10,478 bases of DNA from Candidatus Heimdallarchaeota archaeon (GCA_023128635.1 JAGMDP010000044.1:1-10478), one strand, 5' to 3'. Counted from the stretch's first letter, positions 1 to 5,797 are shown. Translations and numbers: made by a program. Notes: generated by a model from the sequence alone, not told the origin.

Positions 1-248
1 CTGAGGAGAACCCTCATAGTTGGATTCCTAAACAATGCGCAACATGTGGAAAATGCATTAAGAGCTGTCCTCCAAAATCATTGTATGAACAACCAATAAT
101 AAAAGAAAATGGATTGAAAACACATAATGATAGCACAAAATGCTTTCCATATTTTACAGGAAATTATGGTTGCTCGATATGCATAAAAGTATGTCCTTTC
201 TCAACAACGGGATATCAGAAACTTCATGAAAAAATATTGAAGAAATAG
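1..248 (+). CDS. 4Fe-4S dicluster protein, C-terminal part (QueG / reductive-dehalogenase-like cysteine pattern), 5' end outside window
   Basis: The frame starting at position 3 is open from the left edge to TAG at 246-248, giving about 81 residues. It has two cysteine sets. The first is C-x2-C-x2-C-x3-CP ([12 protein letters not shown], from about position 36). The second is a lone Cys, nine residues, then CSICIKVCP. This eight-cysteine layout holds two [4Fe-4S] clusters, and the spacing resembles the C-terminus of epoxyqueuosine reductase (QueG) and reductive-dehalogenase-type proteins, where the clusters feed electrons to an upstream domain. That upstream domain lies outside the window, so the substrate cannot be told. 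The protein ends with a short Lys-rich tail. The stop codon is one base from the encoded CCA of the converging tRNA. A generic ferredoxin-domain oxidoreductase is the alternative. Confidence 0.8.
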   Translation, partial: EENPHSWIPKQCATCGKCIKSCPPKSLYEQPIIKENGLKTHNDSTKCFPYFTGNYGCSICIKVCPFSTTGYQKLHEKILKK

Positions 249-249
249 T

Positions 250-352
250 TGGTGTCGCGGGGGGGATTCGAACTCCCGACAACAGGATCTTCAGTCCTGC
301 GCTCTCTTACCTAAACTTCTAAAAGAAGTTTTCCAGGCTAAGCTACCGCGAC
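250..352 (-). tRNA. tRNA-Phe(GAA) with a D-loop intron and encoded CCA
   Basis: On the minus strand a full cloverleaf can be folded. The acceptor stem GTCGCGG/CCGCGAC has 7 pairs. The D stem is GCTT/GAGC. The anticodon stem is CAGGA/TCCTG around loop CTGAAGA, so the anticodon is GAA (Phe). The variable loop is TTGTC and the T arm is GGGAG-TTCGAAT-CCCCC. The discriminator base is A, as expected for Phe, and it is followed by a genomic CCA (complement of 250-252). The D loop is 35 nt as encoded; removing a 26-nt intron leaves AGCCTGGGA, a normal D loop. The T stem has one A-C mismatch at the fourth pair. A T-rich stretch on the minus strand (229-234), inside the end of the converging gene, may stop transcription. 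Confidence 0.93.
307..332 (-). other. tRNA intron in the D loop with bulge-helix-bulge geometry
   Basis: The tRNA is about 26 nt too long, and all the excess is in the D loop. The insert contains an 8-bp hairpin, AAACTTCT-TTT-AGAAGTTT. Next to it the exon bases GCCT (335-338) pair with AGGT in the insert (309-312), including one G-U pair. This gives a 4-bp central helix between two 3-nt bulges, GGA on the 5' side and AAG on the 3' side, which is the motif recognised by the archaeal splicing endonuclease EndA. Cutting between the second and third base of each bulge removes exactly 307-332 and leaves the D arm GCTT-AGCCTGGGA-GAGC. The boundaries are inferred from structure. Confidence 0.8.
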
Positions 353-415
353 AACCCTAGTGCTTATTTTAGAGTCTAACTCGCGACACCTAGTTCTTTT
401 TTGGTAATTTTTTCA

Positions 416-424
416 TTATAAAAG
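416..424 (-). promoter_or_regulatory. Possible TATA box for the tRNA-Phe gene
   Basis: The minus strand reads CTTTTATAA here. A start about 26 nt downstream would fall near 391-392, giving a leader of about 39 nt before the mature tRNA 5' end. The closer AT-rich site at 363-372 would place the start inside the tRNA, so this one is preferred. The same bases read TTATAAAAG on the plus strand and could instead serve rightward transcription. Confidence 0.35.
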
Positions 425-516
425 CTTTCGATTGTTAAGATTTCTTCTTCTCTTCTCTTTCAATTATTTGGAAAACCTTTTATTCTCAGATTAAACATCA
501 AAGAACTGAAAAATTC

Positions 517-564
517 AAAAAGCTATAATCTTATGATTGTGATTAGCTTTTTAAAGCTTTAATC
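517..564. promoter_or_regulatory. Cluster of repeated and inverted AGCT/AATC elements upstream of the Sm-like gene
   Basis: AGCTATAATC (521-530) and AGCTTTAATC (555-564) are near-identical direct repeats. Between them GATTAGCT (541-548) is the inverse form. AAAAAGCT (517-524) and AGCTTTTT (545-552) are perfect inverse complements, and 541-564 is an imperfect palindrome (GATTA-GCTTT / AAAGC-TT-TAATC). TTTTTAAAG (548-556) and TATTATAG (571-578) are both possible TATA boxes; the second would give an almost leaderless transcript. The cluster sits where a regulator would act on the Sm-like promoter. The rest of the 353-605 spacer is AT-rich with no further recognisable feature. Confidence 0.4.
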
Positions 565-605
565 TTTCAGTATTATAGAATCTTTGAAGGACGTTGTAAG
601 AATCT

Positions 606-845
606 ATGTCAGCATTCAACTCTCATCCCATTAATCGTCTACGAAAAGCCTACGATAATCCCATCGTGATTAGATTAAAAGATGGTCGAGAATTTCGTGG
701 AAATCTTGATGCTCAAGATCAACATATGAATATGGTTCTACGAAATGCTATCGAGTACTACAAAAACGAGAAAGTAGCATCTTTTGGTAAAATCTTCATT
801 CGTGGGAATAACATACTCTGGGTACAGATAGATTTAGCTCCATAA
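606..845 (+). CDS. Archaeal Sm-like (LSm) RNA-binding protein
   Basis: This 79-residue protein has normal length for an archaeal Sm-like protein. The Sm1 motif lies at about residues 20-46 and contains the conserved D-x-HMN signature (D38, H40, N42). The Sm2 motif IRGNN lies at 65-69, with R66. In the family H, N and R line the uridine-binding pocket on the inner rim of a seven-membered ring that binds U-rich RNA, tRNA fragments and other RNAs in the cytoplasm. The ATG at 606 gives the usual short N-terminal helix (residues 8-16). A GAAGGA at 586-591 is a weak, distant ribosome-binding candidate, so leaderless translation from a promoter at 571-578 is also possible. In many euryarchaea this gene is followed by ribosomal protein L37e; here the next gene is the converging DUF460 gene, 63 bases away. 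Confidence 0.93.
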   Translation: MSAFNSHPINRLRKAYDNPIVIRLKDGREFRGNLDAQDQHMNMVLRNAIEYYKNEKVASFGKIFIRGNNILWVQIDLAP

Positions 846-897
846 TAAGCACCATTGCTTCTTTTCATAGAGTTAGTCATACAGTGGACACAAGAAC

Positions 898-904
898 AAA
901 AAAA
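898..904 (-). terminator. Poly-T stop signal behind the DUF460 gene
   Basis: The minus strand has an uninterrupted run of seven T, four bases past the DUF460 stop codon. Archaeal RNA polymerase terminates on such T tracts without needing a hairpin. It sits in the 63-base gap to the converging Sm-like gene. Confidence 0.45.
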
Positions 905-908
905 TAGA

Positions 909-3080
909 TTACTCCTCATCTATATCTTTGCTTTCTATTGTTTTGATAGGTTTTCTTGGGATAATCTTCTCTTTTGGTCTTCGTTCATCCAGGTATATTT
1001 GCTCAAGCTCTTTTCTCCGCCTACTCTTGTATTCAGTTATTAATTCCCCTAGTGTGTCTTCGGTTTTTTCCCCTAGAATTTGTTGTCTTTGTTCTCCCCA
1101 TTCTTTTATTGCTTGTTCTAACTCATCATAATACGTTACAGCAATATCATCTATCTGTCTTACTGGCATCTGAAAAAGGACCGGAACATCTGCATTAAGA
1201 AACGCTTCCATGGCTATATTTGAGATGTTGTTTTCTGCACAAACAACTGCTTTTACTTCTCTTTCAATGAGCATTTCTGCTGTTCTCATCCCTCCACCGG
1301 AAGGATCTACTAATAATACTACTTCAAATGGTTCAATGTTAACTCTCTCAATTGTTTTTTCAATCCCCTCTCGAGAGAAATCGAATACCACCTTCATTGG
1401 CACTACAATTCGGTTTGTGCTCATCACTATCATTCGTTTTAGGTCGATAATTATCCCCTTGACTTTTGATAGTTCGCTGTCAAGTTTCTTGACTTCTCCT
1501 CTGAGAAACCGTAATTCATCATCTTTATTTTTGATTGCACGTTCGCGTCTCAAATCCTGAGATTGCTTATTTGTTATCTTTTTTATTCTGTTTCGCAGTT
1601 CTTTGCCTTCATTTCTTAGTTTCTCTAATTCACCTAAAGCTTCTTCATTCATATCTTCGAGGTTTTCAATGTGTATTGCTTGTCTGTCCCCTAATTCTTT
1701 GAGAGCATCTATTTTTTCAACTAGAACTTTTTCATTTTCAGTTAATACTACTTCTTCTTCCACCTTAATTTCTGGTCGTTCAACAACTTTCTCCCTGTTT
1801 CTTACTTCTTCTATCGCATCTTGAATATTCATTTCATCTTTTATGACGATCTGTTTTACAAGATTTCGAAGTCTTATCCCCCCGGAATCTGATAACTCAG
1901 AATCTATACGATCAAATAAAGTACTGTACTTGCTGTATGCTTTTATTGCTGCAAATAATGCATCTCTCTTATGTGCTCCTTTGATTCTAGTTCCACTATT
2001 TTCAGTATAATCATTTACAATTAGATTTTTCTCATCTGAGCTGTAAAGCTTCTCAGGAAAGTACAATGAAGCATTTAGCATTTTAGAGATTTTCACCACA
2101 AAATCAGGAGGGGGTTTGACATCTGCAGCAACTAAAGTAGGATCGCCAAGAAGAGTTATTTCACGAATTATATCCCCTCGAGCTGCCCTTCGCATGGAAT
2201 CAATCATAATAATTTTTCCTGCGAAATTCAAAACGGCTATTCCGGTGTTTTGGCCTGGATCTATACCAACAATTAATCCTCTGTCAGATTTTCGTCTAAC
2301 CCCAGAAGTGATTTTACTTCTTCCGCCTGTTGCAGGTATGAATTCTAAGCGTTTCTTTCTAATGGGAGAAACAGTTACTCGAGATAACTCTCCTTTGAAT
2401 GGTCTCACAATTTTCCGAAGTCCACTCAAAGAGGTATATACTCTGAAAACAGCATTGTCATAACCATATTCTGTCTTTCTTACCTCTAAATCAAAATCAA
2501 TTTTATGATCCTGTAGTTGTTTCTCAATTTCTCTAGTTAGATTAAGAATTTCCCCCCGCATTTTTCTGGAATATCTTTGCTGCGACCATCCACCAGGACC
2601 TATTGCTCTTGCTCGAGATATTTTAATTTCTGTTTCTTCTTCAAAAGGTATGAGAATATATCCAACACCTTTTGCTGCCAGTCGACAGATTATCACTGCA
2701 GTTTGTATTGGATTTGCATGTTGTGAAGGATAAGGGATATCATGTCTTCGAGCAAGTCGATTAACAGATTCAAATCCATCTGGTGGTGCTCCAGTTACTT
2801 GAATAATTTGAGTTTTGGGTGGTAACTGACTACAAAATCTAATAATTTTAGCAGAATTTGATTCAAGCTCAAAAATATTATCCACAGCGAGAAAAACAGG
2901 ATCATGTGTTCGACTAAGCTTGATTAAATTCCTAATTGATATTGAGTTGTGGGTCTCGATTACTTTATCATCTTCCATAACTATGGCTGCAAAACGATTC
3001 GAACTTGTAGAAGCAAGTTTTTGACTCGAAGTTCCAGCTAAAATGTCAATACCAATAATCTTAGACAATCGATTAAGCAC
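909..3080 (-). CDS. DUF460 / COG2433 protein, predicted RNase H-fold (RuvC/YqgF-like) nuclease with coiled coil
   Basis: This 723-residue protein has the architecture of the archaeal DUF460 family. The clearest part is an RNase H-like fold at about 268-385: GIDPGQNTGIAV at 272-283 (first acidic residue D274), VAAD at 317-320 (D320), and HKRDAL at 370-375 (D373). These match the acidic residues expected of RuvC/YqgF-type nucleases. The N-terminus (8-75) has a second, weaker pattern, IIGIDILAG then FLAVDN, which may be a degenerate copy of the same fold. Residues about 415-550 are a charged coiled coil, and 555-665 form a separate alpha/beta domain. The reading frame opens with GTG at 3080, with a GGTGG just 1 nt before it, which is too close to act as its ribosome-binding site. 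A TTG four codons downstream (starting MSKIIGIDIL) is an alternative start with wider spacing. The substrate in the cell is unknown; a role on nucleic acid is inferred from the fold. It lies 81 bases after the ParA gene on the same strand. Confidence 0.88.
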   Translation of the reverse strand: MLNRLSKIIGIDILAGTSSQKLASTSSNRFAAIVMEDDKVIETHNSISIRNLIKLSRTHDPVFLAVDNIFELESNSAKIIRFCSQLPPKTQIIQVTGAPPDGFESVNRLARRHDIPYPSQHANPIQTAVIICRLAAKGVGYILIPFEEETEIKISRARAIGPGGWSQQRYSRKMRGEILNLTREIEKQLQDHKIDFDLEVRKTEYGYDNAVFRVYTSLSGLRKIVRPFKGELSRVTVSPIRKKRLEFIPATGGRSKITSGVRRKSDRGLIVGIDPGQNTGIAVLNFAGKIIMIDSMRRAARGDIIREITLLGDPTLVAADVKPPPDFVVKISKMLNASLYFPEKLYSSDEKNLIVNDYTENSGTRIKGAHKRDALFAAIKAYSKYSTLFDRIDSELSDSGGIRLRNLVKQIVIKDEMNIQDAIEEVRNREKVVERPEIKVEEEVVLTENEKVLVEKIDALKELGDRQAIHIENLEDMNEEALGELEKLRNEGKELRNRIKKITNKQSQDLRRERAIKNKDDELRFLRGEVKKLDSELSKVKGIIIDLKRMIVMSTNRIVVPMKVVFDFSREGIEKTIERVNIEPFEVVLLVDPSGGGMRTAEMLIEREVKAVVCAENNISNIAMEAFLNADVPVLFQMPVRQIDDIAVTYYDELEQAIKEWGEQRQQILGEKTEDTLGELITEYKSRRRKELEQIYLDERRPKEKIIPRKPIKTIESKDIDEE

Positions 3081-3161
3081 TCCACCTTGGTTACTCTAAT
3101 CTTAATCTTTTTAGGAAAAAATCTTTCCATAGATAAAGAATCTAAGTGTGCTTTTTCTAAC

Positions 3162-3983
3162 TTAATTCTTTAAATCTCGATGCAATTTCTTTACAATTTT
3201 ATCAATGGCTACAAGAAATTCATTTTCAGCATCATCCTCAACAATTAGATTACCAAATAGCATATTCAAAGCAATTGCACAATTACAATGAATAGCTCCC
3301 ACGGTTTCAACTCCTAACCGATTTTTGAAGTGTTTTTGCCATTGATTAACTAATTTTGCAGGAGTTCCTACGACAATTTGATTGAAGACGATGTAGTCTT
3401 TTCTTTTAACAGTTCCAAGCATCGAGTAAAGTTCTTTCAATAGAAAAGTAGTGCCTGCAATACCATACCTGTTTGGTCTTAAAACAATTAACGATGCATC
3501 AGCAATGATAATGGAATTAATTGATGCTAAATTCAATGAAGGTGAAGTATCAATGATAACATAATCATAACCTATTTTCTCAAATTCTTTTTTTGCATCG
3601 TAAAGTCTCTTAAGTGCTTCCGCATGGAAATTCTTATCCATACTTAGTAATCCTACCCCGAATTGAGGTTTTGAATTTGCGAATATTAAATCAAGATTTT
3701 CATGAATTAATGATTTAACTGGTAAATCTTTAGGAGTTGGTGGTTTTAGTTCTGCTTTCTTTCCTGCATTAGATTTTGTTTTCTTTTTTCGCATTTCAAA
3801 AAGATCATTAAATTTGTATTTTGGTTTCAAGCCGGTGAAGATGCTTTCAAAAGTAGGCGCATTGAGATCAGCATCTATTGCTAAAGTTTTGTACCCCTTT
3901 TTTGCAAAGCTAATTGCCATATTTAGCGCTATAGTTGTTTTACCAGTTCCACCTTTATAGCTATGCAGAATTATCGTTTTCAT
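3162..3983 (-). CDS. ParA/MinD-family ATPase
   Basis: This 273-residue P-loop ATPase has the deviant Walker A motif KGGTGKTT at 10-17, with the signature Lys at 10 and catalytic Lys at 15. It also has the switch I/A' motif DADLNAP at 37-43 and the Walker B motif YVIIDTSPSL at 141-150 (D145). These define the ParA/MinD/Soj group, whose members form ATP-dependent dimers and position DNA or protein cargo on a surface such as the nucleoid or membrane. A Lys-rich, probably flexible insert follows at about 65-88. The last 15 residues (IDKIVKKLHRDLKN) could form a basic amphipathic helix as in MinD membrane anchors, but this is only a suggestion. The ATG at 3983 is preceded by GGAG 11 bases upstream. 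The gene follows the longin-like/winged-helix gene after 23 bases, so the two are probably co-transcribed. No ParB or MinC is in the window. Confidence 0.9.
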   Translation of the reverse strand: MKTIILHSYKGGTGKTTIALNMAISFAKKGYKTLAIDADLNAPTFESIFTGLKPKYKFNDLFEMRKKKTKSNAGKKAELKPPTPKDLPVKSLIHENLDLIFANSKPQFGVGLLSMDKNFHAEALKRLYDAKKEFEKIGYDYVIIDTSPSLNLASINSIIIADASLIVLRPNRYGIAGTTFLLKELYSMLGTVKRKDYIVFNQIVVGTPAKLVNQWQKHFKNRLGVETVGAIHCNCAIALNMLFGNLIVEDDAENEFLVAIDKIVKKLHRDLKN

Positions 3984-4006
3984 TTCAACATAAACTCCAT
4001 TAACAT

Positions 4007-4765
4007 TTATTTCGCTAAATACCTCATACCGTTTTTCTCTTTATGAGAAGGATTTGCTATTATCAATCCTTTTAGTAATAAATTATCAATAACAATTTGT
4101 TCTGCTTTCTTCTTTCGTTTTGTAATTTTGCTAATTTCATCTATTGATAGCCCTTGCACTTTTGTGCTCATAGCATCCATAATAACTCTAGCAGTTAAAT
4201 TCTCATCTTTTGGTAATGATAGCAGAACACTGATCTCAAATAAACTATGGGTTTCTACCTTAGCTTTCTTTTCAATTTTCCCTGTTAGAGTTTTCAAGAA
4301 AATGTTATATTCATCTTTTATTTTCTGACAGAATGATTCATTCAAGTGATTCACAGTATTCACTATTTTTAATCTTTCAATAAGAAATTCCTCCGTTTCA
4401 CGGTAGAATCTTCTAATAGAATCTAGTTGTTCATCATTAGCAATCAAACAAACTATCCCGACACGACTTGTTTGTAAACGTAGGTCTTCTTCGAATCCTG
4501 TTCCTCTCATATTCAAATCAATCGCAACTGCATAGAAATTGCTTTCAGGAATTTGAAGGATCCCTCTAATTTTACCAGGTCCAAAATCTGTTCTTTCAAA
4601 ACCAGTCATAAATGCTGTGAATCCTTTAATTGCGAGATACATTGCTGAGATTTCATCTAGATCTGAGAAATTCAGATGAGTTTGTGGACCCATATCTTCC
4701 ATTAAAACAACCGCTATTCCAATCTCATTTGAGTATGCCATTGGTGGTTGAATTTCAGTTGACAT
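4007..4765 (-). CDS. Two-domain protein: longin/profilin-like N-terminus and winged-helix C-terminus
   Basis: This 252-residue protein is not one I can name. Residues about 13-135 alternate strands and helices in a pattern like longin or roadblock-type profilin folds: GIAVVLMEDMGPQ, a long helix at 35-55, GILQIP and FYAVAID strands, then GIVCLIAN and a long helix at 112-135. A charged linker (about 140-172) leads to a probable winged helix at 173-240, in which LSIDEISKITKRKKKAEQIV looks like the recognition region and LLLKGLIIANP the wing. There are no catalytic motifs, signal peptide or membrane segments. It starts at ATG 4765 with AAGGT 10 bases upstream and is the first gene of a likely two-gene operon with the ParA/MinD ATPase. 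A regulator or adaptor of that ATPase is the natural guess, possibly binding its own palindromic promoter. The fold assignment comes from sequence pattern only. Confidence 0.7.
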   Translation of the reverse strand: MSTEIQPPMAYSNEIGIAVVLMEDMGPQTHLNFSDLDEISAMYLAIKGFTAFMTGFERTDFGPGKIRGILQIPESNFYAVAIDLNMRGTGFEEDLRLQTSRVGIVCLIANDEQLDSIRRFYRETEEFLIERLKIVNTVNHLNESFCQKIKDEYNIFLKTLTGKIEKKAKVETHSLFEISVLLSLPKDENLTARVIMDAMSTKVQGLSIDEISKITKRKKKAEQIVIDNLLLKGLIIANPSHKEKNGMRYLAK

Positions 4766-4869
4766 TGATAATTTTACCTTATTCGAATTTTACGGTTAGC
4801 AGTTATACTTCCACTCATGAATGTTTTTAGTCTTTCTAATATGACAAAAGAGAGGATTACAAAACTACC

Positions 4870-4884
4870 TTAGTGAGACACTAA
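4870..4884. promoter_or_regulatory. Perfect palindrome TTAGTG-AGA-CACTAA, operator-like
   Basis: Six-base arms are perfectly complementary around a 3-base centre. The site covers the predicted start point of the leftward transcript (TATA box 4895-4902, start near 4872), where a bound protein would block initiation. The first gene of that transcript encodes a winged-helix protein, so self-regulation is possible. Confidence 0.4.
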
Positions 4885-4894
4885 ACTTATTTTG

Positions 4895-4902
4895 TATTTA
4901 TA
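4895..4902 (-). promoter_or_regulatory. TATA box for the longin-like/ParA operon
   Basis: The minus strand reads TATAAATA, a close match to the archaeal TATA consensus. A start about 26 bases downstream gives an untranslated leader of about 107 bases before ATG 4765. No better box lies nearer the gene. Confidence 0.5.
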
Positions 4903-4951
4903 CAGCTAAATATTTGTAAGGTAGAAACACTTCTATTGTCATTTTCTAAAC

Positions 4952-4961
4952 AATATAAATA
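4952..4961 (+). promoter_or_regulatory. TATA box for the ATPase H-F operon
   Basis: AATATAAATA is preceded by an A-rich BRE-like stretch. The predicted start is near 4983, leaving a leader of about 75 bases before ATG 5058. It is divergent from the box at 4895-4902, about 50 bases away. The rest of the 4766-5057 spacer is AT-rich and has no open frame worth calling. Confidence 0.55.
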
Positions 4962-5031
4962 TACTAGAACCAAATATTCGCGTTAACAGAAAAAATAAAA
5001 AGAGCTAAATCAAGGATAACTCGTTGAATAG

Positions 5032-5050
5032 CAGATTAAAAAATCTGAGG
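5032..5050 (+). promoter_or_regulatory. Leader hairpin touching the ribosome-binding site of the ATPase H gene
   Basis: CAGATT-AAAA-AATCTG (5032-5047) forms a perfect 6-bp stem with a 4-base loop. Its last base is the first base of GAGG (5047-5050), which lies 7 bases before ATG 5058 and supports that start. The stem could modulate ribosome access. Confidence 0.4.
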
Positions 5051-5057
5051 TTTAAGA

Positions 5058-5372
5058 ATGAGCATTGAAGAAATTAGGAAGGCAGAAAAAAAGGCTGATA
5101 AAATAATCCATGATACAAAGCAAAAGGCTCAGGAAGACATTCGGAAAACACAGAAAGATTCCGGAAATCTCACAACTCAAGCAAAAGAAGCCGCTCAAAA
5201 AGAAATCGAAGCATTAAAAGTATCATCTAAAAAGTCAGTGGAAAAAGAACGCAAGAAATCAAAAGCTGAGATTGAAGCTTCTCTCAAAGAGATAGAAGCG
5301 AATAAAAAGAAAAATCAAAAAGCAGCAATAAATCTTGTAGTAGATACCATAACAACTGTTGAGAAGAAATAA
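5058..5372 (+). CDS. ahaH: A-type ATP synthase subunit H (peripheral stalk)
   Basis: This is a 104-residue, almost entirely helical, Lys/Glu/Ala-rich protein predicted to be one long coiled coil (about 4-85), ending in AAINLVVDTITTVEKK. Size, composition and the N-terminal EIRKAEKKADKII pattern match AhaH/NtpF-type subunits (also called subunit G). In the A/V-type ATPase this subunit pairs with subunit E to form the peripheral stalks that hold the A3B3 head to the membrane stator at the cytoplasmic side. Good GAGG ribosome-binding site. Subunit F follows after 20 bases and strongly supports the assignment, since a coiled coil alone is weak evidence. The usual I, K, E, C, A, B and D genes are not next to it. 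Confidence 0.8.
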   Translation: MSIEEIRKAEKKADKIIHDTKQKAQEDIRKTQKDSGNLTTQAKEAAQKEIEALKVSSKKSVEKERKKSKAEIEASLKEIEANKKKNQKAAINLVVDTITTVEKK

Positions 5373-5392
5373 GCAAAATCCTTTGTAAGGTT

Positions 5393-5758
5393 ATGAATGC
5401 GATGAAAATTGTAAGTTTAACCAATGCCGATGTGTCTATGGGCCTTCGTCTTGGCGGTTTGAAAGAATGCTATATTATTGAAAATCCGAAACAAGCAGGT
5501 GAGAGGATTTTGGAATTAACTCAAGATCCTGAAATTGGCATTCTCATTGTTGATGATGATATTGCAAGGTTGCATCACGAATTAATAGATGATATCAGAT
5601 CAAGCAAGAAAACTTTCCCAATTATAGTCGAAATTCGAACCTCTGATAAAAAGGAAGTTGCAGAAGGCATTGATCCTCTTACCGATTTGATTAAACGTGC
5701 AATAGGTGTAGATATTTCAGCAGATAAGGAAAAAAAATCTCAATCACCTAAAATATAG
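5393..5758 (+). CDS. atpF: A-type ATP synthase subunit F (central stalk)
   Basis: This 121-residue protein matches the Rossmann-like subunit F of A/V-type ATPases. It opens with MKIVSLTNADVSMGLRLGGL, equivalent to the family's start where a strand leads to a conserved G-x-R-LAG-type segment. GILIVDDDIARLH (about 52-64) is the characteristic central strand and helix. A PIIVEI strand follows near 84-89, and then the C-terminal helix (PLTDLIKRAIGVDI). Subunit F sits with subunit D in the rotating shaft and tunes ATP hydrolysis. ATG 5393 is the longest start, but AAGG lies only two bases before it. The Met three codons later (5402) has better spacing from AAGG and gives the more usual family N-terminus, so it may be the true start. 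A short Lys/Ser tail ends the protein. Confidence 0.88.
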   Translation: MNAMKIVSLTNADVSMGLRLGGLKECYIIENPKQAGERILELTQDPEIGILIVDDDIARLHHELIDDIRSSKKTFPIIVEIRTSDKKEVAEGIDPLTDLIKRAIGVDISADKEKKSQSPKI

Positions 5759-5790
5759 TTAAACAGAAAAGTCTGATTGTTCATCATCAA

Positions 5791-5797
5791 GTTTTTA
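5791..5797 (+). terminator. Weak T-tract behind the ATPase H-F operon
   Basis: GTTTTTA lies about 33 bases after the subunit F stop, within a T-rich stretch (5780-5815) of the 91-base gap before the next gene. A T tract of this length can end archaeal transcription, but readthrough into the downstream gene cannot be excluded. Confidence 0.3.

Noticed and set aside
250..352. tRNA 3' end as an integration (att) site
   Set aside because: There is no direct repeat of the tRNA 3' end and no integrase or foreign-looking genes in the window; the only copy is inverted and upstream.
500..545. Possible C/D box guide RNA (CTGA at 506, ATGATTG near 533)
   Set aside because: The boxes are in the wrong order and the C box is imperfect; no matching D box follows at the needed distance.
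855..2463. Several plus-strand open frames (855-1043, 928-1131, 974-1198, 1210-1560, 1603-1824, 2116-2463)
   Set aside because: They are antisense shadows of the DUF460 gene, rich in Ser/Leu/Ile with no motif and mutually overlapping.
4128..4830. Plus-strand open frames at 4128-4328 and 4630-4830
   Set aside because: Antisense to the longin-like/winged-helix gene; no start signal or recognisable domain.
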